Shown: piece by piece, positions 37,652 through 45,681 of the stretch
Numbering within the stretch: the stretch's first letter is position 1
Layout of the letters: every line of letters begins with the position of its first letter
Assembly: GCA_017304685.1 (NCBI GenBank)
Contig: JAFKLR010000003.1
Span: 1,054,001 to 1,118,000, forward strand
Length of the DNA: 64,000 nucleotides
Direction: 5' to 3'
From: Sphingobacteriia bacterium
GTDB taxonomy: Bacteria; Pseudomonadota; Alphaproteobacteria; Rickettsiales; 33-17
Position numbers and translations under genes: made by a program
The notes under the pieces: model-generated
The model's database searches: none
What the model was told of the DNA's origin: nothing
What the model saw: the letters and a program-made list of their open reading frames with translations, nothing else

Positions 37652-40069
37652 TTATTCTCTACCTACTCTTTTATAAAATTCAGGTAACCAATCATCTGGG
37701 TTATCTCCTACTTCTTTTCTAATTTGTTCTACTAGTAATACTGTTTCTGATCTACCAGATAGAACATTTATAACATTTGTCATACCACTTAAATTAATCC
37801 TTGCAACTACTGCATCGTTGCCTTGCTTAATAAGGAAATATCTACTACCTGGATCAGTAGTTTTAATAAGAGTAAATTCTCTCTCTGATAGCATAAAAGA
37901 AGTACGATAAACTTCTGTCGCCTTTAAATTAGGTAAAAATATTTGTGTAGCAGTTTGCTGTATTAATGTATCGCTAATAGCACTTTTACTTGCATCTTCC
38001 ACGCTTTGAGTTGCAAATACAACAAAGGTATTTAACTTTCTAAGTACTTTAAGCCAATCTTTAATTTTTGGAGCAAATACGGGATTATCGATAAGGGCCC
38101 AAGCTTCATCAAGCACTATCATTGAAGGAGTGCCATCAAGTGAAATATTAATTCTGTGGAATAAATACGATAAAACAGGTGCCAAACAGATACTATCCTT
38201 TAGTAATTCACCCATTTCAAAACCAAAAACTTTTGCTTCATCAAAATTCACATTATCTTCATGATTATCGAACACTTGAGCATGGGAACCAGTTCCATAC
38301 CACATAGTAAGTCTTGAAGCTACACTTCCTGGAGTTGCTATTCCTAAGAAAGGAGCTATATTACTTAATTTTCTGTCATGAGGCTCTAACTTATAATTTC
38401 CACTTACTGCTGAGGTTAAAAGAGCTATATCTTCTGCAGTTATTGCTTCACCATTTACGGTGACTAATAATTTTAATAAATCTAGTAAAAAATTCCTATT
38501 TGTTGGTGTATCTGGTAATTTAAATGGATTAAAACCACATTTACTTGCCGTATTAATTAAATTGTATTTACCGCCTATTGCTCTGATAAATATTTCGGCG
38601 CCTCTATCTTTATCAAAGAAAAACATACGACATTTAAATTTCTGTGCTTGAGCGCATAAGAAATTCATGAGTACTGTTTTACCAGCTCCTGTTGGACCAA
38701 TAATTACAGTATGTCCAACATCTCTTAAATGAAAATTGAAATAATACGGTGTACCAGAAGTAGTATCTAACACTGTTACATGCTCACCCCAATGATTACC
38801 ATGTTTTTTTCCAACTGGGTAATTGTGTAAAGAAGCAAATGAAGCCAAATTTAAAGTAGTTATTTTAGAACTTCTAGAGATAAACTCATTATTGCCAGGT
38901 AATTGCGCCCAAAAGCAGGCTTCCATATTAAATTTTTCTCTTATCGGAGTCATGCCTGCGTTAGATAGCTCTACAGATGCCATTGAAAGCGCATTTTCAA
39001 GTAATTTCGGTGAGTTTTCCACACACATTACTGTTAAATGATGGTCCCCAAAACCTATATCTCCACTCATTGCCATATCTTGAGCTGCTGTAATTTCAAC
39101 TGCTTGGGAAACAGCTTTATCGCCAGCATTTAATAATCTATTTAATTGGCGCTGCATTTCTTCAATTGCAATTTGTCTATTAATAAATACAAATGATTGA
39201 CTTAAAACAAATTCAAATGGCATTTGTAGAAACCCATCTAGCATACCTGAAAAGGTTCGTGGTCCGTATTCTTTTATACTAACCATACCAGCGTATTTAC
39301 TACCTGTCGCTCCTCTAATTTCAAAAGACTTTGCACCAAAAAAATGTCTTACTGTGGTTATATATTTATCAATGTCCATTGTGGGAGTAAAATAATGAGC
39401 CTCATTATCACTCCAATTCACTATCTTAGATAAAAACTCTACTATCTCTGAATGCATACCTTCAGGTCTTTGGATTACTCCTAAAACTTTTGGTCCGTAA
39501 CTACTTAATGAATTTAATACACGTGAAGTTGCTTCTTCAAGCTCTTCATATGCATCTCTCATTCCTCTTTCCCAAGCTTTTTTGTCTGTTTTTTGTTTAA
39601 ACTTTTCAAAAATATGCTCTACTATTGCGGCACCTTTAGTATCAGATTTTCTAATAATAGAGACGTAGATCTCATTTACGAAAGCTTGATTATCTTTATG
39701 CTTTTTTTTCCATTCATCATCTACATAAGTAACAAAATCTTTTTTTACTTTAATATTTGGATCAATTGTTTGTTCATTTTGATCAATAACATTTTGTTTA
39801 CGTCTAATTACATGAAAATATAAAGCTAGAGTACCGGTGGCTAAACCTTTAAACAAACCGTTTCTTAAATTTTTCTTTATATCAAGGTCAGCATCATCTG
39901 CTGTTTCAAAAGAAAATCCGCTAAGTTTTATAACTTTTATTAATTCATCTTTTTTAGTTAAAATGGTATTTCTATTCCAATGGCATCTATAATTAATAAA
40001 CTCACTTACAGACACTTCTCTTCTTATGTATTTGTCATATCTTGTTTTTTCTATTGATAAGCCAGCCAT
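37652..40069 (-). CDS. virB4: VirB4-type ATPase of the type IV secretion system
   Basis: 805 residues, full length for VirB4/CagE ATPases. The N-terminal VirB4 domain (residues 1-430) is followed by the RecA-like ATPase: Walker A IGPTGAGKTVLMNFLC (458-466 core), HLRDVGHT just before it, FFDKDRGAEIFIRAIGG, Walker B PSMIVLDEAWALID and the downstream FATQSVEDA. VirB4 energises pilus or channel assembly and substrate transfer at the inner membrane. A second virB4 is usual in Rickettsiales but is not in this window, nor are virB8-B11 or virD4. It sits between virB3 (15-bp gap) and the first virB6. Confidence 0.96.
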   Translation of the reverse strand: MAGLSIEKTRYDKYIRREVSVSEFINYRCHWNRNTILTKKDELIKVIKLSGFSFETADDADLDIKKNLRNGLFKGLATGTLALYFHVIRRKQNVIDQNEQTIDPNIKVKKDFVTYVDDEWKKKHKDNQAFVNEIYVSIIRKSDTKGAAIVEHIFEKFKQKTDKKAWERGMRDAYEELEEATSRVLNSLSSYGPKVLGVIQRPEGMHSEIVEFLSKIVNWSDNEAHYFTPTMDIDKYITTVRHFFGAKSFEIRGATGSKYAGMVSIKEYGPRTFSGMLDGFLQMPFEFVLSQSFVFINRQIAIEEMQRQLNRLLNAGDKAVSQAVEITAAQDMAMSGDIGFGDHHLTVMCVENSPKLLENALSMASVELSNAGMTPIREKFNMEACFWAQLPGNNEFISRSSKITTLNLASFASLHNYPVGKKHGNHWGEHVTVLDTTSGTPYYFNFHLRDVGHTVIIGPTGAGKTVLMNFLCAQAQKFKCRMFFFDKDRGAEIFIRAIGGKYNLINTASKCGFNPFKLPDTPTNRNFLLDLLKLLVTVNGEAITAEDIALLTSAVSGNYKLEPHDRKLSNIAPFLGIATPGSVASRLTMWYGTGSHAQVFDNHEDNVNFDEAKVFGFEMGELLKDSICLAPVLSYLFHRINISLDGTPSMIVLDEAWALIDNPVFAPKIKDWLKVLRKLNTFVVFATQSVEDASKSAISDTLIQQTATQIFLPNLKATEVYRTSFMLSEREFTLIKTTDPGSRYFLIKQGNDAVVARINLSGMTNVINVLSGRSETVLLVEQIRKEVGDNPDDWLPEFYKRVGRE

Positions 40070-40084
40070 TAAATTTTAACTCTG

Positions 40085-40381
40085 TTAGAATGGGTCATAA
40101 GAATTAGCACCATGAAAAATTTTGTTTTTACATCTATTACATTTTTTCATTTTGACCATAAACAAATCCATAAATCTAGGCTCTTTAAAAGATAATATAT
40201 ATCCTAAGAAGTGCATAAACACCGCTCCAAATATAGCTTTAAATTTATTGTCAAAATTTATGAAGAGTAAAAGAGCAAAGAAAAAATTTACTGCAAAATA
40301 ATTATAAGGTACCCCCAACATCATAGCTGGTCGAGTTAAACCAACGAACAAAGGATCTGTTTCTATATTACCATCTGACAT
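40085..40381 (-). CDS. virB3: VirB3-type T4SS inner-membrane protein
   Basis: 98 residues with the VirB3 layout: a short N-terminus with DPLFVGLTRPAMMLGVPYNY, a membrane region (FAVNFFFALLLFINFDNKFK, then AIFGAVFMHFLGYILSF), and a conserved tail EPRFMDLFMVKMKKC. VirB3 works with VirB4 and VirB6 in the inner-membrane complex. It is the first gene of the operon, read from a good promoter 36-64 bp upstream. The position behind rlmJ differs from the sodB-virB3 arrangement known in Anaplasmataceae. Confidence 0.93.
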   Translation of the reverse strand: MSDGNIETDPLFVGLTRPAMMLGVPYNYFAVNFFFALLLFINFDNKFKAIFGAVFMHFLGYILSFKEPRFMDLFMVKMKKCNRCKNKIFHGANSYDPF

Positions 40382-40416
40382 AATGCTTTAGTATTATTTT
40401 CAACAATATTAATATT

Positions 40417-40445
40417 TTTATATTTAATTTTAAGATATTTATCAA
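40417..40445 (-). promoter_or_regulatory. Promoter of the virB3-virB4-virB6 operon
   Basis: Minus strand: TTGATA (40445-40440), exactly 17 bp, TATAAA (40422-40417), both 5 of 6 to consensus. The leader to the virB3 ATG would be about 30 nt. No other promoter of this quality was noticed inside the operon, whose gaps are 3-40 bp. Confidence 0.65.
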
Positions 40446-40479
40446 AAGATTCAAGGTTTAATTTTACAAAACCAATAAT

Positions 40480-41274
40480 TTAAGGATAAATTTTAAAACT
40501 ATAGCTTTTTAGCTTACTTTTTATATCATTCCAAAATTTATTTAAATTCCAAGTTGGGTTTATAACTATTAAACCACATTTTTTCATTCCACTAGAGTTT
40601 TGCTCAATATTATCAAACTCCGTAATTAAATAAATATAATTTTTAGTTAATTGATTGATATTATCAAGAAAACTATCAACTATTTCTTCATCTTTTATAG
40701 GAAACCAAATAATAATTGTTGGGGTAGAAAATTTTTTCAATAATTTTTCTAACGCCGTCTTAATTTGAATAAATTCATTTTTTTCTTCAAAAGCAGGATC
40801 AATAATAATTACTCCTCTTTTTTCTTCTAAAGGTAAAAGAGCATTTAATGCTTCATATCCATCACGATTATGAATTAAAATATTTGTATCTTTTAATTTA
40901 AGTAATTTTTCATATATAACTTTATTTTTCTCAATAAAAATTCCTTTATCACTTTCTCTTTTTAGATTTTTAATTATATATGGTGAGCCAGGATAATACC
41001 TAATTTCACTATTAACATTTAAACTCTCAATTAATTTACAAAAAACTGGAAATTCTTGTTTTAATTCTTTATAAACTAGATTAATTCCTGTTAAATATTC
41101 ACCAGTTCTTTGAGATTTCTCATTATAAAGATCATAAATTCCTTGACCTGCATGAGTATCAAAAAAAACTATTGGTTTATTTTTTAACTTATAATATTCT
41201 ATTTCATGAATTAAAGTTAAATGTTTAATAATATCGGAAAAACTTCCGGCATGAAATTCATGATTGTAATTCAT
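40480..41274 (-). CDS. rlmJ: 23S rRNA (adenine2030-N6)-methyltransferase RlmJ
   Basis: 264 residues. The RlmJ N-terminal signature MNYNHEFHAGSFSDIIKHLT is followed by the SAM-binding motif FFDTHAGQGIYDL and QRTGEYLTGI. The catalytic motif is VIIIDPAFEEKNEF, where most members have DPPFE, so one Pro is Ala. RlmJ methylates A2030 of 23S rRNA. It acts alone in the cytosol. It is divergent from the EAL-domain gene (64-bp spacer) and directly upstream of, but apparently separate from, the virB operon promoter. Confidence 0.93.
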   Translation of the reverse strand: MNYNHEFHAGSFSDIIKHLTLIHEIEYYKLKNKPIVFFDTHAGQGIYDLYNEKSQRTGEYLTGINLVYKELKQEFPVFCKLIESLNVNSEIRYYPGSPYIIKNLKRESDKGIFIEKNKVIYEKLLKLKDTNILIHNRDGYEALNALLPLEEKRGVIIIDPAFEEKNEFIQIKTALEKLLKKFSTPTIIIWFPIKDEEIVDSFLDNINQLTKNYIYLITEFDNIEQNSSGMKKCGLIVINPTWNLNKFWNDIKSKLKSYSFKIYP

Positions 41275-41338
41275 AACTTGTATAATTATTTTAAATTTTT
41301 TATAACTACTAATAAATTTTTACGGCTCAAAGGTTAAA

Positions 41339-42613
41339 ATGGATAAAAACTTATTACCGAAAGACTTTAATCTTATAACTGATTTCTATTCAAGTAGAAT
41401 TTTAGAAATTATTACTAATGCATTAGATGATAAGAATAATAATGAATTAGGGTTTTTAATTGTAGAAATAAAAAATTTTAATAATATATTATTTTTACTT
41501 GGTAATGAGAAAGCTTATTCACTTATCCATAAGCTTGGTTATGAAATACAAAAAAATCATGTACAAGTTGAAATCATTAACCACAATCACTTTTTAATTA
41601 TAATCAAAGATTGCTCGGATGCAAAACTTAGTGAATGCGCTTTAGATTTTTTTAATCAAATTCATCTATTTGGCTTTAAGCAAAATGAAGAAGCTTATTT
41701 TCATCCTGTTATAGGAGGAACACTTAGAAGCGGAAGTAATTTACCTAATGCCAAAGATATTCTTAATCAATGCATCACTGCTCTTGATAATGCTAAAGAC
41801 TCTACACAAAATTACACTTCTTATAAGGAAGTACTAAATATTCAGGCAAAAATTAAAAATGAAATGCATTTAGCTAATTTTGCTCATAAAGCATTATTTT
41901 ATAAAAACATAGCTTTCGCTTTCCAGCCAATTATAAAAAGTTCTGACGGTACCACCAGCTTTTATGAATCTCTTTTAAGGTTACTTAATGATGAAGGTAA
42001 GCCAATTTCTGCAGGCCCTTTTATTCCAATTGCTGAAAAATTTGGATTTATAAATCTTATAGATGACATTTCGTTTAAAATGGTTATCGACAATCTTACA
42101 AAATATAAAGACATTACATTATCTTTTAACCTTTCTAGTATTTGTATCGACAATAACAATTTTTTACAAAAAATGTTTGAATTTTTAAGAAATTGCCCTG
42201 AACTTGCCTCAAGATTAATAATTGAAATTACAGAAACTGCTATTTTAAAAGACCTTGGTAAAGCTGCATATTTAATTGCAAAACTACAAGATTTAGGTTG
42301 TAAAGTAGCGTTAGATGATTTTGGATCGGGATATACTTCTTTTAAAAATATTAAAGCTTTAACTATAGATATTATTAAAATTGACGGCTCGTTTATTAAA
42401 GATATTTCTGATTCTCATGATAATAAAATTTTCGTTGAAACCTTTATCGCTATGTGCAAAAAATTTGGATTAGAATCAGTAGCAGAATATGTAGAAACGG
42501 GTGATATAGCTAAAACTCTTATAGATCTTAAAGTTGATTACTTGCAAGGAAATTACTTCTCTCCAGCAGTAATTGAAAAACCTTGGCTTAATGAACAAAA
42601 GAAAATTATTTAA
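41339..42613 (+). CDS. EAL-domain c-di-GMP phosphodiesterase with degenerate GGDEF
   Basis: 424 residues. Residues 1-165 have a GGDEF-like fold, but the active-site loop reads EIINHNHFLII rather than GGDEF, so cyclase activity is unlikely. The EAL domain begins near residue 185: AFQPIIKSS, YESLLRL (ESL in place of EAL, the Glu kept), FNLSSICID, IIEITETAIL, LDDFGSGYTS, IIKIDGSFIKD, SVAEYVET and YLQGNYFSPA. All metal-binding and catalytic positions appear present, so it is probably an active phosphodiesterase, perhaps tuned by the N-terminal domain. There is no TM or signal peptide. c-di-GMP turnover proteins are few in Rickettsiales, so this may be a main control point. Confidence 0.9.
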   Translation: MDKNLLPKDFNLITDFYSSRILEIITNALDDKNNNELGFLIVEIKNFNNILFLLGNEKAYSLIHKLGYEIQKNHVQVEIINHNHFLIIIKDCSDAKLSECALDFFNQIHLFGFKQNEEAYFHPVIGGTLRSGSNLPNAKDILNQCITALDNAKDSTQNYTSYKEVLNIQAKIKNEMHLANFAHKALFYKNIAFAFQPIIKSSDGTTSFYESLLRLLNDEGKPISAGPFIPIAEKFGFINLIDDISFKMVIDNLTKYKDITLSFNLSSICIDNNNFLQKMFEFLRNCPELASRLIIEITETAILKDLGKAAYLIAKLQDLGCKVALDDFGSGYTSFKNIKALTIDIIKIDGSFIKDISDSHDNKIFVETFIAMCKKFGLESVAEYVETGDIAKTLIDLKVDYLQGNYFSPAVIEKPWLNEQKKII

Positions 42614-42707
42614 TTTTTTGCTTGATTATTAAACATTTTAAGCTTGCTGGTTAGATGTTTTAGACGTATTATCATCTCAATAAATTTGCAATTTAACTTG
42701 AGACATC

Positions 42708-43319
42708 ATGGAATTAATTTTAGACTGGATACAGTGGTTAGTTAACTTTACACATAGCATTGGTTACTTAGGAATTTTTATTGCAACTTTTTTAGAAAGC
42801 ACTTTTTTACCTATCCCAGCTGAATTAACAATGATTCCCGCAGGTTATTTAGTTTATCAGGGCGAAAGAAATTTAACATTAGTAATTTTAACTAGTATTT
42901 CAGGAACAATTTTAGGGGCTGGTTTAAATTATTATATTGCATATGTATATGGTCGCAAATTACTTCTAAAATATGGAAAATATTTTTTTATTGATGAAAA
43001 AAAATTAAATTCTATTGAAAAGTTTTTTAATAAACATGGCGCAGTTTCTACCTTTTCCGGAAGATTGATCCCAGGAGTTAGACATTTCATCTCATTCCCT
43101 GCAGGCCTTGCTAAAATGAATCTTAAGAAATTCTGTCTATATACTGCCTTAGGTGGCGGCATATGGATGATTACTCTTATAGTACTTGGTTATTATATTG
43201 GAGAGAATGAAGATCTTATAGCTGAATGGCTACCTATTATAACTATTTTTATTCTTTCAGTCTGCGCAATTTTTGTAGGAATTTACACAAAATTACAAAC
43301 AAAAAAGAAGGATAATTAA
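42708..43319 (+). CDS. DedA-family inner-membrane protein
   Basis: 203 residues, 4-6 membrane helices. Family motifs include GIFIATFLESTFLPIPAELT near the start, GAGLNYYIAYVYGRKLLLKY, and FSGRLIPGVRHFISFPAGLA, whose conserved Arg/Pro/Gly residues define the DedA/SNARE-associated (VTT) domain. DedA proteins are lipid scramblases or undecaprenyl-phosphate flippases that support envelope integrity and membrane potential. The stop codon TAATG overlaps the start of the next gene by one base, so the two are translationally coupled. Confidence 0.93.
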   Translation: MELILDWIQWLVNFTHSIGYLGIFIATFLESTFLPIPAELTMIPAGYLVYQGERNLTLVILTSISGTILGAGLNYYIAYVYGRKLLLKYGKYFFIDEKKLNSIEKFFNKHGAVSTFSGRLIPGVRHFISFPAGLAKMNLKKFCLYTALGGGIWMITLIVLGYYIGENEDLIAEWLPIITIFILSVCAIFVGIYTKLQTKKKDN

Positions 43320-44227
43320 TGGATAGCAGATGGTATAATATACTTCTATTTTTAGGCAGCATATTTTTTCTATTCTTCCTTTTTGAGAATAAAATAAATA
43401 AAGGTATTAAAGTTTCGCAAGAAATTATTGATGCACCCCTTGCCCCTCCTCCTACAAAGGATATTGTTAAAGAAATTACAGGAAAGGAAGTAAATAAAGA
43501 TAATTTACTTGAAAGAAAAATTGCAGGAATAGTAGCTTCTTTCGCAGAAACACCTCAAGGTAAAGATTTTTTAAGGGGGTTAATTCAACCAGTTAATCCT
43601 ATTAATGAACTTGAAAATAATTTTTTAGATGTGGAATTACCAAAATCAATTATTGAATATAAAATTATTGAAATAGGCTCTGTTAAAACCTCAAAATGCG
43701 GAGATAAATTAGATATAATCGATTTAGATAATAATAGTTCTAAAGTGATAACTTTAGGATTAAATGAATTTCATAATCTTGACCCTATAATTGGTTTAAT
43801 GAGCATTGGTGAAACACGAGAAATTTCCTTAATGTCTAAGAAATTTAAAATCAAACTTAATAAAATTATCCATGAAGTAAAAAGAGAAAAAAGCTTGCAT
43901 TTTTTTATGAATAAACCTACCAACCGAATTGCATGCGGGAGAAAAGTAGTAATAGATACAGCATTAAAAGACTTTAATAATGAAAAAATATATCATTATA
44001 GCGAAGTTAATAAAAAACCTTTAATAATAAATGTTAATAATAAAGACTTACCTACTTTTATTTTAGACCCACTTATTGCAGGTGGAATAGGAAATAAAGT
44101 ATCAATTATTTTAGATAATAAGAAACTAAGTGAAGCGAAGAAATATTTTAATTTTCTATCAAACATTACTCTAAAAAACTCTGAAGTTTTTTCTTTAGAA
44201 ATAGTGAGCCTGGCTTATATGGAATAG
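43319..44227 (+). CDS. Membrane-anchored protein, possibly two degenerate FKBP-like domains
   Basis: 302 residues with one N-terminal TM (residues 7-23, ILLFLGSIFFLFFLF) and the rest probably periplasmic. Two weakly similar segments, about 125-190 and 205-300, each begin with a CGDK or CGRK motif. The first contains VITLGLNEFHNLDPIIGLMSIGETREISL, split here as VITLGLNEFH and IGLMSIGETREISL, which resembles the FKBP core (lG..vi.g...gl.gm..Ge.r). The catalytic aromatic residues of FKBP are not evident. Such proteins could be chaperones. It is coupled to the dedA gene by a 1-bp overlap and followed by a strong terminator. Confident as a gene, uncertain in function. Confidence 0.72.
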   Translation: MDSRWYNILLFLGSIFFLFFLFENKINKGIKVSQEIIDAPLAPPPTKDIVKEITGKEVNKDNLLERKIAGIVASFAETPQGKDFLRGLIQPVNPINELENNFLDVELPKSIIEYKIIEIGSVKTSKCGDKLDIIDLDNNSSKVITLGLNEFHNLDPIIGLMSIGETREISLMSKKFKIKLNKIIHEVKREKSLHFFMNKPTNRIACGRKVVIDTALKDFNNEKIYHYSEVNKKPLIINVNNKDLPTFILDPLIAGGIGNKVSIILDNKKLSEAKKYFNFLSNITLKNSEVFSLEIVSLAYME

Positions 44228-44332
44228 TTTTATATATTTTTCTAAATAAATACAATTTTAGAAAATGCTGATATAACCTATATTTTAACAGATTCAAACC
44301 TTTAGTAATTATTAATGGCGCTGCATATTATT

Positions 44333-44375
44333 AATCTTATTCCACTAAATTTTTTCGTGGAATAAGATTCTTTTA
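44333..44375 (+). terminator. Strong terminator after the DedA gene pair
   Basis: A perfect 13-bp stem AATCTTATTCCAC with GTGGAATAAGATT (44333-44345 and 44357-44369), an 11-nt T-rich loop, then CTTTTATTTTG. It lies between convergent genes; the minus side lacks a T run, so it mainly serves the plus strand. Confidence 0.8.
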
Positions 44376-44405
44376 TTTTGAAAAACTTTAATATACACCT
44401 TTAAA

Positions 44406-45518
44406 CTATTGGAGTTCAGTTACTCCTCTATCCTCGCCTTTTCGTATAAAGACATTATTCTTAATGTCAAATATGTGCATATTATTATCAAAAACGCTTA
44501 TTTTCAATTCATTTAGATTGGTGTTACCATTTTCCAAATAACTGATTAACTGGGGAATTAAAAGAGAAAGCTCAAATCCAGAGATAATATTATTATTAAC
44601 TATTTGATTATTATTTAATCCCCTTAATATTTCCTCATAATCATTATGTTTAAATTCTGCAAATAAAATACCTTTTAAAACCTCATTATCAATTTCAGCG
44701 AATTTATCATATTGATTTGTCCCAAATATTTTTACACTTGTCATATCAACCTGCTCGCTTATAAAAGTATCTATTATATCTTTTATATACTTACCTGTAT
44801 CCAATATTAATAATGCATTTTTAGTTTTTAGTGGATCTTGGGCTTTAAGAGACTCAGCCATTGATTTAGAAGCAAAAGTTAAAGATTCATTATCGTTATA
44901 TTTCTCAATTTTAACTATAGTAGCATCATTTATATTTACTATTTCACTTAAATGCTCAATAACCTGATCAGCCACTTTTGTCTTTGGTGATAAGATAAAT
45001 ATATGCTTATAATTTTCTTGTAATAAGTTTTCTATTACAATTTCGGCATATCTTTTTGGGTGAAGGCCATAGATATAAACATTTTCTTTAGCAATTTCTT
45101 CATCATTAGAAAATGAAATAATCACCGTGTTTTTACTAATATTCTTTCTTAATTGTTCCGTATATTTACTAAAATACGGGCCATAAATAATTTTAATTTT
45201 ATTGTTATTAATATAACTTATAGCTTTCTCTAACTCAGTTTCCGAATCAAAAAATTTTATATTTATATCTTTATATTCCTTATCTATTGAATGTAAGGTT
45301 TTAACCGCTTGCTTCATTCCAGTGGCTATATCCTTTCCGGTTCCATCGTGGCTACCTGTAAGAGGTAGAAGAGCAACGACAGTAAATTTGCCAACAAATT
45401 CTTCTTCTTTCTTTATTATTACTTTTTTATTTACAGTTTTACCAAGTAAATTATCAGTATATTTACAACCCGTAAACGAAGTAAATATCCATAAAATAAT
45501 AAGACATTTTTTAAACAT
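44406..45518 (-). CDS. LpoA/LppC-like lipoprotein with periplasmic-binding fold
   Basis: 370 residues. The lipoprotein signal ends in WIFTSFTGC (Cys at residue 18). After a short linker comes a type I periplasmic-binding-protein fold: KFTVVALLPLTGSHDGTGKD, then IATGMKQAVKTL, KIIYGPYFSKYTEQLRKNIS, and the second lobe beginning near HIFILSPKTKVADQVIEHLS. The opening ALLPLTG...G..i..G...A is typical of LppC/LpoA proteins, which activate penicillin-binding protein 1A at the outer membrane, and of branched-chain amino-acid binding proteins. No transporter genes are adjacent, which favours the LpoA-like role. Alphaproteobacterial members often sit beside rsmI, but not here. Confidence 0.85.
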   Translation of the reverse strand: MFKKCLIILWIFTSFTGCKYTDNLLGKTVNKKVIIKKEEEFVGKFTVVALLPLTGSHDGTGKDIATGMKQAVKTLHSIDKEYKDINIKFFDSETELEKAISYINNNKIKIIYGPYFSKYTEQLRKNISKNTVIISFSNDEEIAKENVYIYGLHPKRYAEIVIENLLQENYKHIFILSPKTKVADQVIEHLSEIVNINDATIVKIEKYNDNESLTFASKSMAESLKAQDPLKTKNALLILDTGKYIKDIIDTFISEQVDMTSVKIFGTNQYDKFAEIDNEVLKGILFAEFKHNDYEEILRGLNNNQIVNNNIISGFELSLLIPQLISYLENGNTNLNELKISVFDNNMHIFDIKNNVFIRKGEDRGVTELQ

Positions 45519-45619
45519 ATATATTTCTCAAGATTAATTTTAAAAGTGCAGAATTATAATATATTAAAAACTTATAACTTACAATCGTTGCCTTACAACT
45601 AAAATATGTTAATATAATA

Positions 45620-45667
45620 TTAACTATTTAATGTTTTAATTAAATAGTTAAATTATTTAACTATTTA
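45620..45667. repeat. Three-arm repeat TTAACTATTTA upstream of the 45682 gene
   Basis: A perfect 13-bp inverted repeat (TTAACTATTTAAT at 45620-45632, ATTAAATAGTTAA at 45639-45651, 6-nt loop) is followed by a third copy in direct orientation, TTAACTATTTA at 45657-45667, ending 14 bp before the ATG. Two mutually exclusive pairings are possible (arm 1 with 2, or arm 2 with 3), the logic of a small RNA switch or a double operator. Confidence 0.5.
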
Positions 45668-45681
45668 TAATAGGTTATTAT

